Of a stretch of 64,000 bases of DNA, positions 43,000-51,721 are shown in pieces (position 1 is the stretch's first letter; each line of letters begins with the position of its first letter). The notes beneath the pieces are model-generated. The model saw only the letters and a list, made by a program, of their open reading frames with translations, was not told where the DNA came from and did not search any database. Source of the stretch: CAYSPT01 sp964432985. GTDB lineage: Bacteria > Muiribacteriota > CAYSPT01. The translations under genes and the position numbers were made by a program. The DNA is taken from NCBI GenBank assembly GCA_964432985.1, contig CAYSPT010000012.1:35439-99438 (forward strand), written 5' to 3'.

Positions 43000-43218
43000 A
43001 CAGCAGGCATAGTCATTAACAGACCTATAGTAGTTAACAAATATAGTCTATTAGTAAACTATAGTCGTTAACAGGCCTTTGTCATTAGNNNNNNNNNNNN
43101 NNNNNNNNNNNNNNNNNNNNNNNNNNNNNNNNNNNNNNNNNNNNNNNNNNNNNNNNNNNNNNNNNNNNNNNNNNNNNNNNNNNNNNNNCTATAGTCGTTA
43201 ACAGGCCTTTGTCATTAG
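43000..43218. repeat. Degenerate tandem repeats around a 100-N gap
   Basis: Variants of TATAGTCGTTAACAGGC recur from about 43005 to 43088 and again after the gap (43089-43188). The 30 bases from CTATAGTCGTTAACAGG to GTCATTAG are identical on both sides, so the gap is probably an overlap inside a repeat. It separates divergent transcription units and may hide the promoters of both. Confidence 0.75.
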
Positions 43219-43279
43219 CAGGAATGTCTATTGCTCCCATGATGTTCCCCTGATAAACTACCGGCGTGGATTGAGATAT

Positions 43280-43705
43280 ATGACTACAATAATTAGTTTA
43301 CAAGCTATTGTTACCGCATTGGGAAAGCAGGCGGATGATCAGATGCTGTTTCTCGACCGGGCAACCGGGCGGCTGATCAACCATACCAGCAGGAAGTCCG
43401 GAGAAACAAAAACCGTTTTACCTCCCGGCGCGGGGGAAAACCGCGTGCAGCTCCCTACCCGATGGGAGATTCATATCAATAATATCAAAGAGAACTTTTG
43501 TTTGTCGTTCGATGACGACGAGTTGAAAAGCAGCCTTTTTTTCGCGATTAAAGGCTTTGGAGCGCTCAACCGGTTTTCGGACTGTATCGAGCATTTCGGC
43601 CTGGAAAAACAATGGAAACGGTACCGGACCGATGCATTGAAGGCCATCGCTACGGACTGGTGCCGCCAAAACGGTGTGGATTTCCAAGATGATGTTGACT
43701 CCTAA
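43280..43705 (+). CDS. UPF0158 family protein
   Basis: 141 residues from ATG 43280. The family segment is visible as LPTRWEIHINNIKENFC, then ALNRFSDCIEHFGLEKQWKR, followed by a terminal helix (ALKAIATDWCRQNGVDF). UPF0158 proteins are small cytoplasmic proteins of unknown function. The gene's last 17 bases overlap the next, a YfhO-like membrane protein, in another frame. The DNA upstream is repetitive and includes a gap. Confidence 0.75.
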   Translation: MTTIISLQAIVTALGKQADDQMLFLDRATGRLINHTSRKSGETKTVLPPGAGENRVQLPTRWEIHINNIKENFCLSFDDDELKSSLFFAIKGFGALNRFSDCIEHFGLEKQWKRYRTDALKAIATDWCRQNGVDFQDDVDS

Positions 43706-46268
43706 GATCATACAGAATAAAGCACTGCTGTTCTCCATTCTTTTCCTGGGTGTCGTTTCGCTGCTTCTCTTCAGGGACCCGTTTCTCTCCGGAAACATGC
43801 TGTTTGGAAGCGACACCATTCTTCACGAGTACCCGCACCGGACCCGTTCATACGATATCCTCCGCGAAGGACAGGTACCGTTGTGGAATCCCTACATGTT
43901 TTGTGGACTTCCACTTCACGCCTCCATGCAGGATGGGTTCTTCTATCCTCCCAACCTTCTCTTCGCGGCGCTGCCGGTCAAGGACGCCATTAATCTCAAA
44001 ACCTGGCTTCACATGTGGCTTGGTGGTATAGGTATGCTGCTTCTCCTGCGCGTGCTGGGGGGCACCTGGCGCGGTGGGCTTCTTGCAGGCCTCATCCACA
44101 TGCTGTCCACCGCCCAGGTTTCCAGAATATTCGCCGGGCACTCCGGGGTCCAGGATATGTATCCCTGGGTCCCCCTGGCAGCGGCCCTGCTCCTCATGGC
44201 TGTGGAAAAGCGGCGGGGAAGATGGTACTGGTTCGTCTCTGCCGCCGGTGTGATGGTCATCCAACTTCTGGCCGGGCATCCGCAGTTTTTTCTTCTTTCA
44301 GCCATGGCGGTAGCCATCATCGTACTGCCCCGCGCCCTGGGCAAAGCCGGCCAGCACTGGTTAAGAAAACTGGTCTCACTGGCCGCCGCCACTGCTGTAT
44401 TCTGTGCTCTGGTTACTGTTTTCTCCGCAGTCCAGCTGCTTCCTACCGCAGAACTCGCACGCCACTCCAACCGCGAGGGAGGCGTAAGCCAGGAATATGC
44501 CATGACCTACGAGCTTCTGCCGGAGCAGCTCTGGCAGTTTTTCGCTCCGGGAATCATGGGAGACTTTTTCAACGGGAAATACCGGGTCCCCGACAAACCG
44601 TCCTCTTCCGGATTTTCCAGCCGCGTCCTTCACCAACTGGACAGGTGGGTGATCGGTTTTTCTCACTATGTACAATTTTCACCGGACTTACTGGTTACCT
44701 ACTGGGGAAAAGGATATTTCTGGGAAACCTGTGTCTACGTGGGACTTCTCCCGCTGATTCTAGCGCCCCTGGTCATTTTCGGCCGCCGGCCCCGTTACGC
44801 CGGATGGCTGTTTATGGCAGCGGTGCTCTGCGTCGGCGGCGCCATGGCTTCCACCCTGCCCCTGTACCGGGTCCTCTACACCGTGTTTCCTCCCATCGGG
44901 CTGTTCAGAGCACCCGGGCGCCTTCTCTATATTGCTTATATTCTCCTCAGTGTTCTGGCCGGGCTCGGGTACGACGCCCTGGCGCGGGCGTCGGTGTTCA
45001 ACTGGAAAATCAAGCTGCGAGGAGTAATTGTGTCCCTGGCACTGGCCGGGCTCATCTGCTGGTCGTACCACGCGTTTCTGTCGGGGGAATACTATTCACG
45101 GCTCTACACACACCAGTCTACCAAGGGGAGAGCCACCGTGGAAGCGCAGGGGGTGCCGTTTCCCGGCTGGCAGGACGCTCAGTTCAGAGCCATGGGAGCC
45201 GGGAAACGCATGATGGTTTTCTTTGCCTGCTCCCTGGCAGCCGCGCTTCTCGTCCTGGCAGGAGGACGGCGCTCTACGCTGGCCTATGCCGCTGTGCTGG
45301 CAGTTCTCACCCTGGACATTTTTTCGGCCAACGCTCATTTTATTTTGTCCATCAAGCCCTCCGACATCCAGTATCCGCCGCGGATAGCCGAAGCTCTCGA
45401 AGGTCTGACCGGCAAAGGCCGGGTCGTGTCATTCGCCTCGTGGATACCGGAGAACATGGCCATGTTCTACGGACTGGAGCACGCCGGCGGCAACGAAACC
45501 ATGCTGGTGAGATATTACACCCGGCTGGCCAACCTCTCACAGCTCAGGGACATCGACGAGCCCCGATCCGTCTTTCAGCTCTACCGGTACTCCAACCTGT
45601 GGAAACTGCTCAACATCACCCATGTGATCACCAGCCGGGACATCAAGCTGGGACCACCGGTATTCGAGCTGATGCTCGAAACCAAGCGCTGCGCTCTGTA
45701 CCGTTTCACCGGCGCCGGGCCCCGGTATATCCTGGTGGACCAGGCACAGGGCCCGCTCGTTGACCGCGCGGCCGCTCAGATTCTGGGTGCGTCTGATTTC
45801 AATCCCTTTGCCAAACTGGTACTGGCGGAGGGGCACGGATCTGTACCAAAAGAGAACGGCGCCGCCAACGGCGCTGTCAATGGCGCCGCCAACGGCGCTG
45901 TCAACGGCGCCGCCCAACAGGCGTCCGGTAAATCCCCCGACCCCCTGCTTCTGAAGTGGGAACCGACCGAAGTGGAAGTGGTGGCGGAGCCGGTGAGACC
46001 ATCATATCTCGTAGCCATGGAAACCTGGTTTCCCGGCTGGACGGTCACTGTGGACGGAGAACCGGCGGACCTCCTGAGAGCCAATATCGGAGTGCGGGCG
46101 GTCAGGCTCGAAGCGGGACGCCATCTGGTCAAGTTCTCCTACCGGCCGCAGCCGTTTGCATGGGGGCTGCTCATATCCTTCGGCAGCCTTCTTGTGCTGC
46201 TGGTGATCGGGACAGTGAAGCTGGTACGGAGAATCAGACGTGGATTGTCCAGTCAAACCGGACATTGA
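43689..46268 (+). CDS. YfhO-like polytopic membrane protein (putative GT-C glycosyltransferase)
   Basis: 859 residues from ATG 43689. A first membrane helix (ALLFSILFLGVVSLLLF) is followed by a large loop with the motif SDTILHEYPHRTRSYDILR (the YfhO family has an acidic residue there, as GT-C enzymes do) and VPLWNPYMFCGLPLHA, then about 10-12 further helices. The C-terminal extracytoplasmic domain (YLVAMETWFPGWTVTVDGEP) ends in a final helix (PFAWGLLISFGSLLVLLVI). YfhO in Firmicutes is linked to glycosylation of lipoteichoic acid or other polymers. An (Asn-Gly-Ala-Ala/Val) repeat lies in the extracytoplasmic part. The substrate is unknown. Confidence 0.8.
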   Translation: MMLTPKIIQNKALLFSILFLGVVSLLLFRDPFLSGNMLFGSDTILHEYPHRTRSYDILREGQVPLWNPYMFCGLPLHASMQDGFFYPPNLLFAALPVKDAINLKTWLHMWLGGIGMLLLLRVLGGTWRGGLLAGLIHMLSTAQVSRIFAGHSGVQDMYPWVPLAAALLLMAVEKRRGRWYWFVSAAGVMVIQLLAGHPQFFLLSAMAVAIIVLPRALGKAGQHWLRKLVSLAAATAVFCALVTVFSAVQLLPTAELARHSNREGGVSQEYAMTYELLPEQLWQFFAPGIMGDFFNGKYRVPDKPSSSGFSSRVLHQLDRWVIGFSHYVQFSPDLLVTYWGKGYFWETCVYVGLLPLILAPLVIFGRRPRYAGWLFMAAVLCVGGAMASTLPLYRVLYTVFPPIGLFRAPGRLLYIAYILLSVLAGLGYDALARASVFNWKIKLRGVIVSLALAGLICWSYHAFLSGEYYSRLYTHQSTKGRATVEAQGVPFPGWQDAQFRAMGAGKRMMVFFACSLAAALLVLAGGRRSTLAYAAVLAVLTLDIFSANAHFILSIKPSDIQYPPRIAEALEGLTGKGRVVSFASWIPENMAMFYGLEHAGGNETMLVRYYTRLANLSQLRDIDEPRSVFQLYRYSNLWKLLNITHVITSRDIKLGPPVFELMLETKRCALYRFTGAGPRYILVDQAQGPLVDRAAAQILGASDFNPFAKLVLAEGHGSVPKENGAANGAVNGAANGAVNGAAQQASGKSPDPLLLKWEPTEVEVVAEPVRPSYLVAMETWFPGWTVTVDGEPADLLRANIGVRAVRLEAGRHLVKFSYRPQPFAWGLLISFGSLLVLLVIGTVKLVRRIRRGLSSQTGH
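45855..45914 (+). repeat. 12-bp coding tandem repeat in the YfhO-like gene
   Basis: Five 12-bp units of the AACGGCGCCGCC/AACGGCGCTGTC type encode NGAA NGAV NGAA NGAV NGAA. In-frame and nearly perfect; probably a flexible, length-variable linker. Confidence 0.85.
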
Positions 46269-46400
46269 CGTAGCTCGCCAAGCCGGACAATGACTCTCGG
46301 CAAATCAAGCCGGACAAAGACGTGGAATACAAAGCCGGACAGTGACGTGGCTCGCCAGATCGAACAATTACATGGTGTACCAGGCCGGGCATTGACTGCA
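46254..46400 (+). repeat. Six degenerate direct repeats of about 25 bp crossing a stop codon
   Basis: CAAGCCGGACAATGACGTGG-like units begin at about 46254, 46279, 46306, 46330, 46355 and 46381 (spacing 24-27 bases). The first is part of the YfhO-like coding sequence (last codons QTGH and stop); the rest fill the convergent intergenic space to the pseudopilin triad. Confidence 0.75.
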
Positions 46401-46407
46401 TGGGACG

Positions 46408-47025
46408 TCAATCGGATATACCGTAATTAACTAAGGCGCGGGTGGTGTTTCCTACCCAATTGGGATCGCGGACCCAGTAGGAAAGGTATCGTGACATGAC
46501 CACGGTCCTGAAAGCCGTCGTCTTGGTCCCAGTTGCGAGAAACAGCTCCAGCTTCAACGCCGGAAGCTTGATGTGTCCGTACTCCAGCTCGAAGGTGCTC
46601 AACTTGAGGTCCTTGATTCCTTCGACTTCCTTTTTACCATCACGGTACAGAATGCCGCCGTTGCGGTCGAAACGGTACATGACAGACTGGCTCACCGCGC
46701 TCTCGCTATCTTCATCGTACAGAGGAAATCCCTCATCGTCGAACATGGGCTGGTATATTTCCAGGCTCACACCGCTGCCGTCCACTGCCTGGTGAACCTG
46801 TATCTTGAACGCGCACTCCTGGACATCTTTCTTGATGAGGAGCAGGGATTTACGGATCTTCTGCAGCGCTACCAGCCGTTCCGTCCCTTTGTCCGAGCTT
46901 TTCAATCCTATCCGGAACACGTTAAACAGCGCGCCGAGAATGATACCGACAATTCCCGCTACCACCAGGAGCTCGACGAATGTAAAGCCTTTTGGGCTTC
47001 TTTGTAAATGATTGATCCAGCTCAT
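46408..47025 (-). CDS. Pseudopilin-like protein, PilW/GspJ position (triad 2)
   Basis: 205 residues from ATG 47025, chosen because it overlaps the upstream stop by ATGA; an ATG at 47040 is also in frame. Class III signal: RSPKG/FTFVELLVVAGIVGIILG, with Phe+1 and Glu+5. The mature protein follows the GspJ/PilW pattern (QKIRKSLLLIKKDVQECAF), a middle beta region (MYRFDRNGGILYRDGKKEVE) and a C-terminus, VMSRYLSYWVRDPNWVGN, that is matched by IIPRFTACWAKQPTWVIN in triad 3. Last gene of triad 2. Likely a minor pseudopilin of a secretion or pilus tip. Confidence 0.8.
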   Translation of the reverse strand: MSWINHLQRSPKGFTFVELLVVAGIVGIILGALFNVFRIGLKSSDKGTERLVALQKIRKSLLLIKKDVQECAFKIQVHQAVDGSGVSLEIYQPMFDDEGFPLYDEDSESAVSQSVMYRFDRNGGILYRDGKKEVEGIKDLKLSTFELEYGHIKLPALKLELFLATGTKTTAFRTVVMSRYLSYWVRDPNWVGNTTRALVNYGISD

Positions 47026-47444
47026 TTTAAAATTACCCATGGATTGGAAACGAACGTCCTGAGGGCAATTCTCTTTTCGACGTCCTTCTCCTTCCAGGTG
47101 ATCTCCGCTTTCAATTCCAGCATCTGCCCCTCGATCTTCTCCGTTACGTACACCTGCCGGTCGTACAACACGTCAAACAATCCCAGCGCCGGCAAGTCGT
47201 GGCTGTCAGCGCTGACAAGGTCATTGTAGGCCCTGGCCTTCAAGATCTCCAGTGCCTCGGCTCCCAACTCCACCGCCACCGACCGGTTGATGGTCTGCTC
47301 TGTTTCGGACATCCCGGCAAGAAACAGGGCCAGCAGCGGCACCATGGCCACGGCAAACACCGCGATGATGACGGCTATTTCGGTGATCGTGTACCCCATT
47401 CGTGTCTTAAGGCGGAGTTTACAGTAGCCCCTAACGTTACTCAT
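47022..47444 (-). CDS. Pseudopilin-like protein, PilV/GspI position (triad 2)
   Basis: 140 residues. Class III signal: LKTRMG/YTITEIAVIIAVFAVAMVP with Glu+5. The segment AVELGAEALEILKARAYNDL corresponds to the PilV/GspI helix, and LELKAEITWKEKDVEKRIAL matches the end of the triad 1 and triad 3 equivalents. The start overlaps the end of the PilX/GspK-like gene by 8 bases and its stop overlaps the next gene by ATGA. The prepilin leader is long (16 residues), so an internal ATG (the M of RMG) is conceivable but has no ribosome site that I can see. Confidence 0.8.
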   Translation of the reverse strand: MSNVRGYCKLRLKTRMGYTITEIAVIIAVFAVAMVPLLALFLAGMSETEQTINRSVAVELGAEALEILKARAYNDLVSADSHDLPALGLFDVLYDRQVYVTEKIEGQMLELKAEITWKEKDVEKRIALRTFVSNPWVILK

Positions 47445-48639
47445 CGTGTACCCTTCCCCGCGCCACCCATTTCACAGCCTGCTCAGACATGGTGACGAAA
47501 TACCCCGGGTCATAAAGCCGATCGTAATCAAACTCCAGGTTGTTTTCACCGGAATAGTTCCAGTTGTCGGCGTAGACAAATCCCTTGATGGAAAGATTGC
47601 TGTCTGCGTCAAGAACACTGTACGGCAGGTACACCAGGCCTTCGAAGATCCGACTGCCGAATCCCCGGATGGAAATAGGTGTGTTGCCGATATCGGACAG
47701 GGTAAACTGGAACTCCGGCTCGATTCTAAAATGACGTACGTTGATCTTGACTCCCCGTGTTATCAGCCATCCTTTGCCCTGGACCTTGCCGGAAATAGTC
47801 AGCTTGCTGCCCGGACCTTTCGATCCCACCATCATTATCCCTGAAAGCGAGTAGATACCGTGGTTGAAACACCGGTACATGAACTCGTCCACGTTTCTGA
47901 AATAATAGCTTATTTTTTGGATGCACAACGGAAACCGCCGCTTGGTGGCGTCGAACCAGGTGTACTCCCACGAGCTGTCCATGATCTCCTGGGCTTTCTG
48001 ATCGAGCGGCTCCAGGTTGGAGGGAATCGCCGGTTCGCCCTCATTATCCAGGTCGAGTTTACCCTTTTTCCAGATCCACAAGCTGTACTTGTCCAGCGGA
48101 AAGGGGGGGGTCAGCTTGACCACCTTGATTTCACGCATGGTCTCCACCTTGAATGTCCGCCGGGCCACTCGTATCTGAGAAATGATTCGCATAGTCCCGA
48201 TTTTTTCCACCGAATCAGGAGCGGGATCATCGATGAACGGCTTCACCCTTTCAAGGCTTATCTGAACATTCAGGGAATACCCCGACGGAAAGGTTTCCTG
48301 GCAAAGGTTGTTGGCGAAGATCGGGTCGAAATCCTCAGCGGTGACGGTGCTTTCGAGAGAGGACGTCGGCAGGCGGAGACTCTGGAACCACGACTGCTCT
48401 TCCATGTTCATGGTCCGACGTATATACACCACGGCTTCTTCCATGGCGGCCTCGGCGGCGTAGATCATCTGTTCCCGCTCGTAGAGTCGCTTTGTCAAAC
48501 GCTGCTCGCCCCGCAGAAAATTGAAGAAGGCCATCCCGATGGTAAAAAATACAACCAGGACCCCCAGGGCGATGAGGAGGTTACTTCCTATTCCCCGCTG
48601 AAAACGGGACCGGTCAATGATGGATACGTGAAAGCGCAT
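47437..48639 (-). CDS. PilX/GspK-like pseudopilin protein (triad 2)
   Basis: 400 residues. Leader RFQRG/IGSNLLIALGVLVVFFTIG has the Gly-1 of prepilins but no Glu+5, as in GspK/PilX proteins. The PilX-type helix is MIYAAEAAMEEAVVYIRRTM. The middle, FPLDKYSLWIWKKGKLDLD, corresponds to PLDEFAVWIWTGEN in the triad 3 protein and PAVLPKFTLFVKDR in triad 1. Also shared with triad 3 are QKISYYFRNVDEF and a closing FVTMSEQAVKW. First gene of triad 2, overlapping the next gene. The C-terminal half probably is a beta-helix-like domain, as suggested by short turns (SGIMMVGSKGPGSKLTISG). Confidence 0.75.
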   Translation of the reverse strand: MRFHVSIIDRSRFQRGIGSNLLIALGVLVVFFTIGMAFFNFLRGEQRLTKRLYEREQMIYAAEAAMEEAVVYIRRTMNMEEQSWFQSLRLPTSSLESTVTAEDFDPIFANNLCQETFPSGYSLNVQISLERVKPFIDDPAPDSVEKIGTMRIISQIRVARRTFKVETMREIKVVKLTPPFPLDKYSLWIWKKGKLDLDNEGEPAIPSNLEPLDQKAQEIMDSSWEYTWFDATKRRFPLCIQKISYYFRNVDEFMYRCFNHGIYSLSGIMMVGSKGPGSKLTISGKVQGKGWLITRGVKINVRHFRIEPEFQFTLSDIGNTPISIRGFGSRIFEGLVYLPYSVLDADSNLSIKGFVYADNWNYSGENNLEFDYDRLYDPGYFVTMSEQAVKWVARGRVHDE

Positions 48640-48754
48640 GATCGTAAGGTACTCCTGTAAACGAGCTTACCACGAAACAATGGACTTCTCATACTTTGTC
48701 AAAAAAACAGCCGCTTTTACCAGATAATCCAGTGTAGCTGAGTACACCTTAATC

Positions 48755-48935
48755 GTCAAGCCATCTGGATCTTCCCAGATTAAATCTCTATCCTTTCCAC
48801 ACTGCAGAGGCAGAGGGTGGTAAAGGTGACAAAGAACGATGATAGGCGTTGTAGTGGGTGTATCGATATTGAATGAGTAGAGATTCCCAAGAGAGCTGGT
48901 TGCTTTCTATTGGAGTGAGGTGTGGCGGCAACGAA
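48755..48935 (+). repeat. Dispersed intergenic element, copy 5
   Basis: Holds CTTTCCACACTGC, AGAGGGTGGTAAAGGTGAC, AAGAACGATGATAGGCGTTG, TAGTGGGTG, GAATGAGTAGAGATTCCCAA and GAGCTGGTTGCTTTCTATTG. Compared with copy 3 the block from CTTTCTACACT to GTGGGCG aligns almost without gaps. No gene is supported in 48640-49007. Confidence 0.6.
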
Positions 48936-49007
48936 AGGGAAGAAGGCCAGGCTTGCTGGAAACTTCTTGTCAGGTCTGCCGAACTTGACTCCGTATCAAT
49001 AGCCGCG

Positions 49008-51296
49008 TTAACGTCCGATTTTCTCCACGGAACTGGTCCATCCCGAGTCTTCCGGCTCGGTTTCGGACTCAATTTCTTCAACCTTGGCCTCAGGCGCTTT
49101 TTGGGCGATTTCGGACTGGCCGGATTTTTCGAACTTTTCACCGTTCCAGGTAAACCGTTCCCCTGTATCTCGGATGAAGATGTCGTACTCGGGGCCGTTT
49201 CCAACAACATACCACTTGTCGCCCCTTTTCTTGATGACTATACCATTTGACAGCACCCTGAGGTTCTTGCCGGTGACGCCGCCGCCCTTGAGGAACGACA
49301 TGTCATCGCTGTTCACGAACACCATGTGGCGGCCGTTGTTGTCCCGGACCTTGCCGACATTGATGATCTGATTGGTATCCGGATCCCACACCCCGCGGTT
49401 GCCGGTGATGTCCACAAAATCGTACCGGGTGCTGGCGTGGGCGTTAAACCCCGTACCGTCTTTATCATCGATGGAGAGGTTCCAGTAATCTCCGTCATTG
49501 CTTACCTTGATGTTCTCCAGGTTGTTTACCAATTTGATCCGGTTCCGAACGTTGCCGACCCGTTCGAGCTTTTCTATATCCAGAGCCACCAGCCGGGCAA
49601 TATCGCTGTTGATGTCTTTCCCCGGTGTGGCCATTCCGCGGATTTCGCCCCGGATCGACCGTTCCATGGCGGCGCGTTTGCGGGCATACATCCACTCACC
49701 GTTATCGATCTTGGCCCCGAGCCAATCACCGAAAAACGCACCCACGCCGGCAACCACGGCACTGATACCAATGGAAGCGATGAGTCCCACCGGACCGGTA
49801 GCGCAAATCAGCGCGCCGGCCAGCACCGATCCCAGGTAGCCTCCGACGAAACCGCCCATGGCGCCCATCAAGCGGGCTGTCTTCCAGCGGCGGTAGCCGT
49901 CGATGACGTTTGATACGGCGGTCTTACGGTTCTCCCAGAAGTCCTTTGTCTTGTTGCCGGTCTTCTGGTAATACAGATCGTACAGCTCGGGGGTAGCCAT
50001 CGTCTGGTTACGGTTGCCCCCGATGATTACTCCTTTAGGAATGCCCATGAAGAAATGGTGGCCTATGTCGAAAACACAGTTCAAAACGAGACCGCACGTG
50101 GCCCCCAGGAACATGCTTTTGGTCAGTCCCTGCAGAGAAAGCTTGGTGGCCCCTGCGATATCAAACAAACCGAGTTTCTTCGCGCTGTCGGCGCCTCCCT
50201 TGATAGCCACTGAGCCCAGCCGGTTCGGTTTGAACAGCTTGTTGCCTAGAAGCGCAACCGCCTTGTCCATCCGGGAGATGGTCGGCGACTTGAGGGCCTG
50301 GAAATACAGTCGGTCGAAAACTTTGGAAAGTGCGTCAAAGGCGTGCTTGGAGACTACCATCATGACCGGCAGCGAAATCAGTTTCTGTTGGGGCTTGTGC
50401 AACTGGCAGATGGCGCTGAGGTTGACCACATTGTCCCGCAGCGAGTTGAGATCGAGTCCATCGTAGATACCACGTTCGAGCAGGGCCGCCACCAGACCGA
50501 TAGCGGCCATGCTGGCATCGGCTTTCATGGTGGCGCCAAGCTGGTTGGTGCGGGCGAACTTGGCCACCGACTGTCCGATGCTCGAGTTGCTCAAATTCTG
50601 GTTCAGCGCCGAGAGCTGCTTGGGAGTCATTCCCGCGATGACCCGGCCTGCCTTCTGCCATGTCTGGGAGGAAACTGCTCCCTTTCCCTGCTTGGCGATC
50701 GTGTTAACGATGCTCTGGGAAAGAAACCGGCTGATGAGCCCGATTTCTTTATCAAACACGCTCAGACCGACCTGCTTGAGCGGATACATGATGCCGGAGT
50801 CGGCGGTTCGCTTTGACAGGTTACCCGTATACGACGCATTCGGCGAGTCATCGATAATCTTCTGGGCTTCGTCGTCGGAGTCGAATCCTTCTTTCGACTT
50901 GAACTGGCGGCTCGCTCTTTCACCGATATCGCTGATCCAGTTGGCGATAGAAGAGACAAAACCGGTGTTTTCCGAATTCCTGGCTCTCGACAATTGTTCC
51001 AACTTTTCAAGGATATCATATCCCGGCGGCGGCGCGATGTCGGACGGTATGCCCGAATCAGCTTCCGGCGGGGCTTCGATGTCCGGTGGAACTTCACTGG
51101 TCTGCGACTGTTCTGCGACCTTTGGGGCCTGTTCTTCGACCTTTGGGGCCTGTTCTACGACCTCTGTTTGTTCGTCTGCCTTCGCTTTGCCGGCGGCCAG
51201 GGCCATCGGCGGCGCCACCAGGTTTAAGGTGAAAACCAGCGCCAGCAGAAGCGAAAGGACCCTACAGCTTTTTCTTAGTGTCAACATTTTAATCAT
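49008..51296 (-). CDS. Large secreted protein with glycine-zipper region, unknown function
   Basis: 762 residues from ATG 51296. A Sec signal (CRVLSLLLALVFTLNLVAPP, cleavage after ALA) is followed by a Glu/Pro/Gln-rich stretch with repeats (VEQAPKVEEQAPKVAEQ) and a helical middle. Residues about 480-535 form two glycine-rich hydrophobic segments (GAMGGFVGGYLGSVLAGALI, IGISAVVAGVGAFFGDWLGA), like glycine-zipper proteins that insert in membranes. The C-terminal 180 residues look beta-rich (WNLSIDDKDGTGFNAH). I recognise no family. It has a consensus promoter and a 5' hairpin. It is transcribed towards pseudopilin triad 2 with a copy of the dispersed element between, so co-transcription is doubtful. 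Confidence 0.65.
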   Translation of the reverse strand: MIKMLTLRKSCRVLSLLLALVFTLNLVAPPMALAAGKAKADEQTEVVEQAPKVEEQAPKVAEQSQTSEVPPDIEAPPEADSGIPSDIAPPPGYDILEKLEQLSRARNSENTGFVSSIANWISDIGERASRQFKSKEGFDSDDEAQKIIDDSPNASYTGNLSKRTADSGIMYPLKQVGLSVFDKEIGLISRFLSQSIVNTIAKQGKGAVSSQTWQKAGRVIAGMTPKQLSALNQNLSNSSIGQSVAKFARTNQLGATMKADASMAAIGLVAALLERGIYDGLDLNSLRDNVVNLSAICQLHKPQQKLISLPVMMVVSKHAFDALSKVFDRLYFQALKSPTISRMDKAVALLGNKLFKPNRLGSVAIKGGADSAKKLGLFDIAGATKLSLQGLTKSMFLGATCGLVLNCVFDIGHHFFMGIPKGVIIGGNRNQTMATPELYDLYYQKTGNKTKDFWENRKTAVSNVIDGYRRWKTARLMGAMGGFVGGYLGSVLAGALICATGPVGLIASIGISAVVAGVGAFFGDWLGAKIDNGEWMYARKRAAMERSIRGEIRGMATPGKDINSDIARLVALDIEKLERVGNVRNRIKLVNNLENIKVSNDGDYWNLSIDDKDGTGFNAHASTRYDFVDITGNRGVWDPDTNQIINVGKVRDNNGRHMVFVNSDDMSFLKGGGVTGKNLRVLSNGIVIKKRGDKWYVVGNGPEYDIFIRDTGERFTWNGEKFEKSGQSEIAQKAPEAKVEEIESETEPEDSGWTSSVEKIGR

Positions 51297-51399
51297 GATT
51301 CAAACTCACATCCTCGCGTAAATAGCGGTTTTTGATAAACTGTAACTTTGATATAGTGCAACAAGGCAGGCGCATATACCACGCACCCATTAATATATA

Positions 51400-51423
51400 G
51401 TAAACCCCTATTAAAAGGGTTAC
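51400..51423 (-). promoter_or_regulatory. 5' stem-loop in the leader of the 762-residue protein
   Basis: GTAAACCCCT and AAGGGTTAC (one bulge) form a stem around ATTAA. It begins at the predicted transcription start of the promoter at 51430-51458 and could protect the mRNA. Confidence 0.45.
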
Positions 51424-51429
51424 AGAACA

Positions 51430-51458
51430 ATTATAGTGAGGATGAGGCAGACTGTCAA
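51430..51458 (-). promoter_or_regulatory. Consensus sigma70 promoter of the 762-residue secreted protein
   Basis: On the minus strand TTGACA (51458-51453), a 17-base spacer and TATAAT (51435-51430): both hexamers are perfect. The leader is about 125 bases and ends with GAGGATGTGAGT, the same string that precedes the start at 20383. Confidence 0.8.
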
Positions 51459-51545
51459 TTAAATAGAAGATTGATCTCACTGTAATCCTGCTCGATCTAA
51501 CACATACTTTACGCCCCCAATGGCTACATTGAAAAAAGCACCAGT

Positions 51546-51639
51546 AAACAGTACTGTTTCCGTAACGAATGTGTTGAGCACACCGTGAGGGAGTTCATGA
51601 AATGCGGTGTTTGACCGGTAGCCGCCGTAAATGTATTAT
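51546..51639 (+). promoter_or_regulatory. Palindrome and possible promoter of the WD40 kinase
   Basis: AAACAGTACTGTTT (51546-51559) is a perfect 14-bp palindrome. Downstream, TTGACC (51611-51616), a 17-base spacer and TATTAT (51634-51639) could be the promoter, leaving a leader of about 75 bases. No gene is supported in 51459-51721. Confidence 0.45.
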
Positions 51640-51721
51640 AATAATGCCGAGACTCAAGTCATAAGAAAAGAAAATGGTTTTCTTGGGATAATCAAGCAGG
51701 TGGAAATAATCGTGGCAAACT

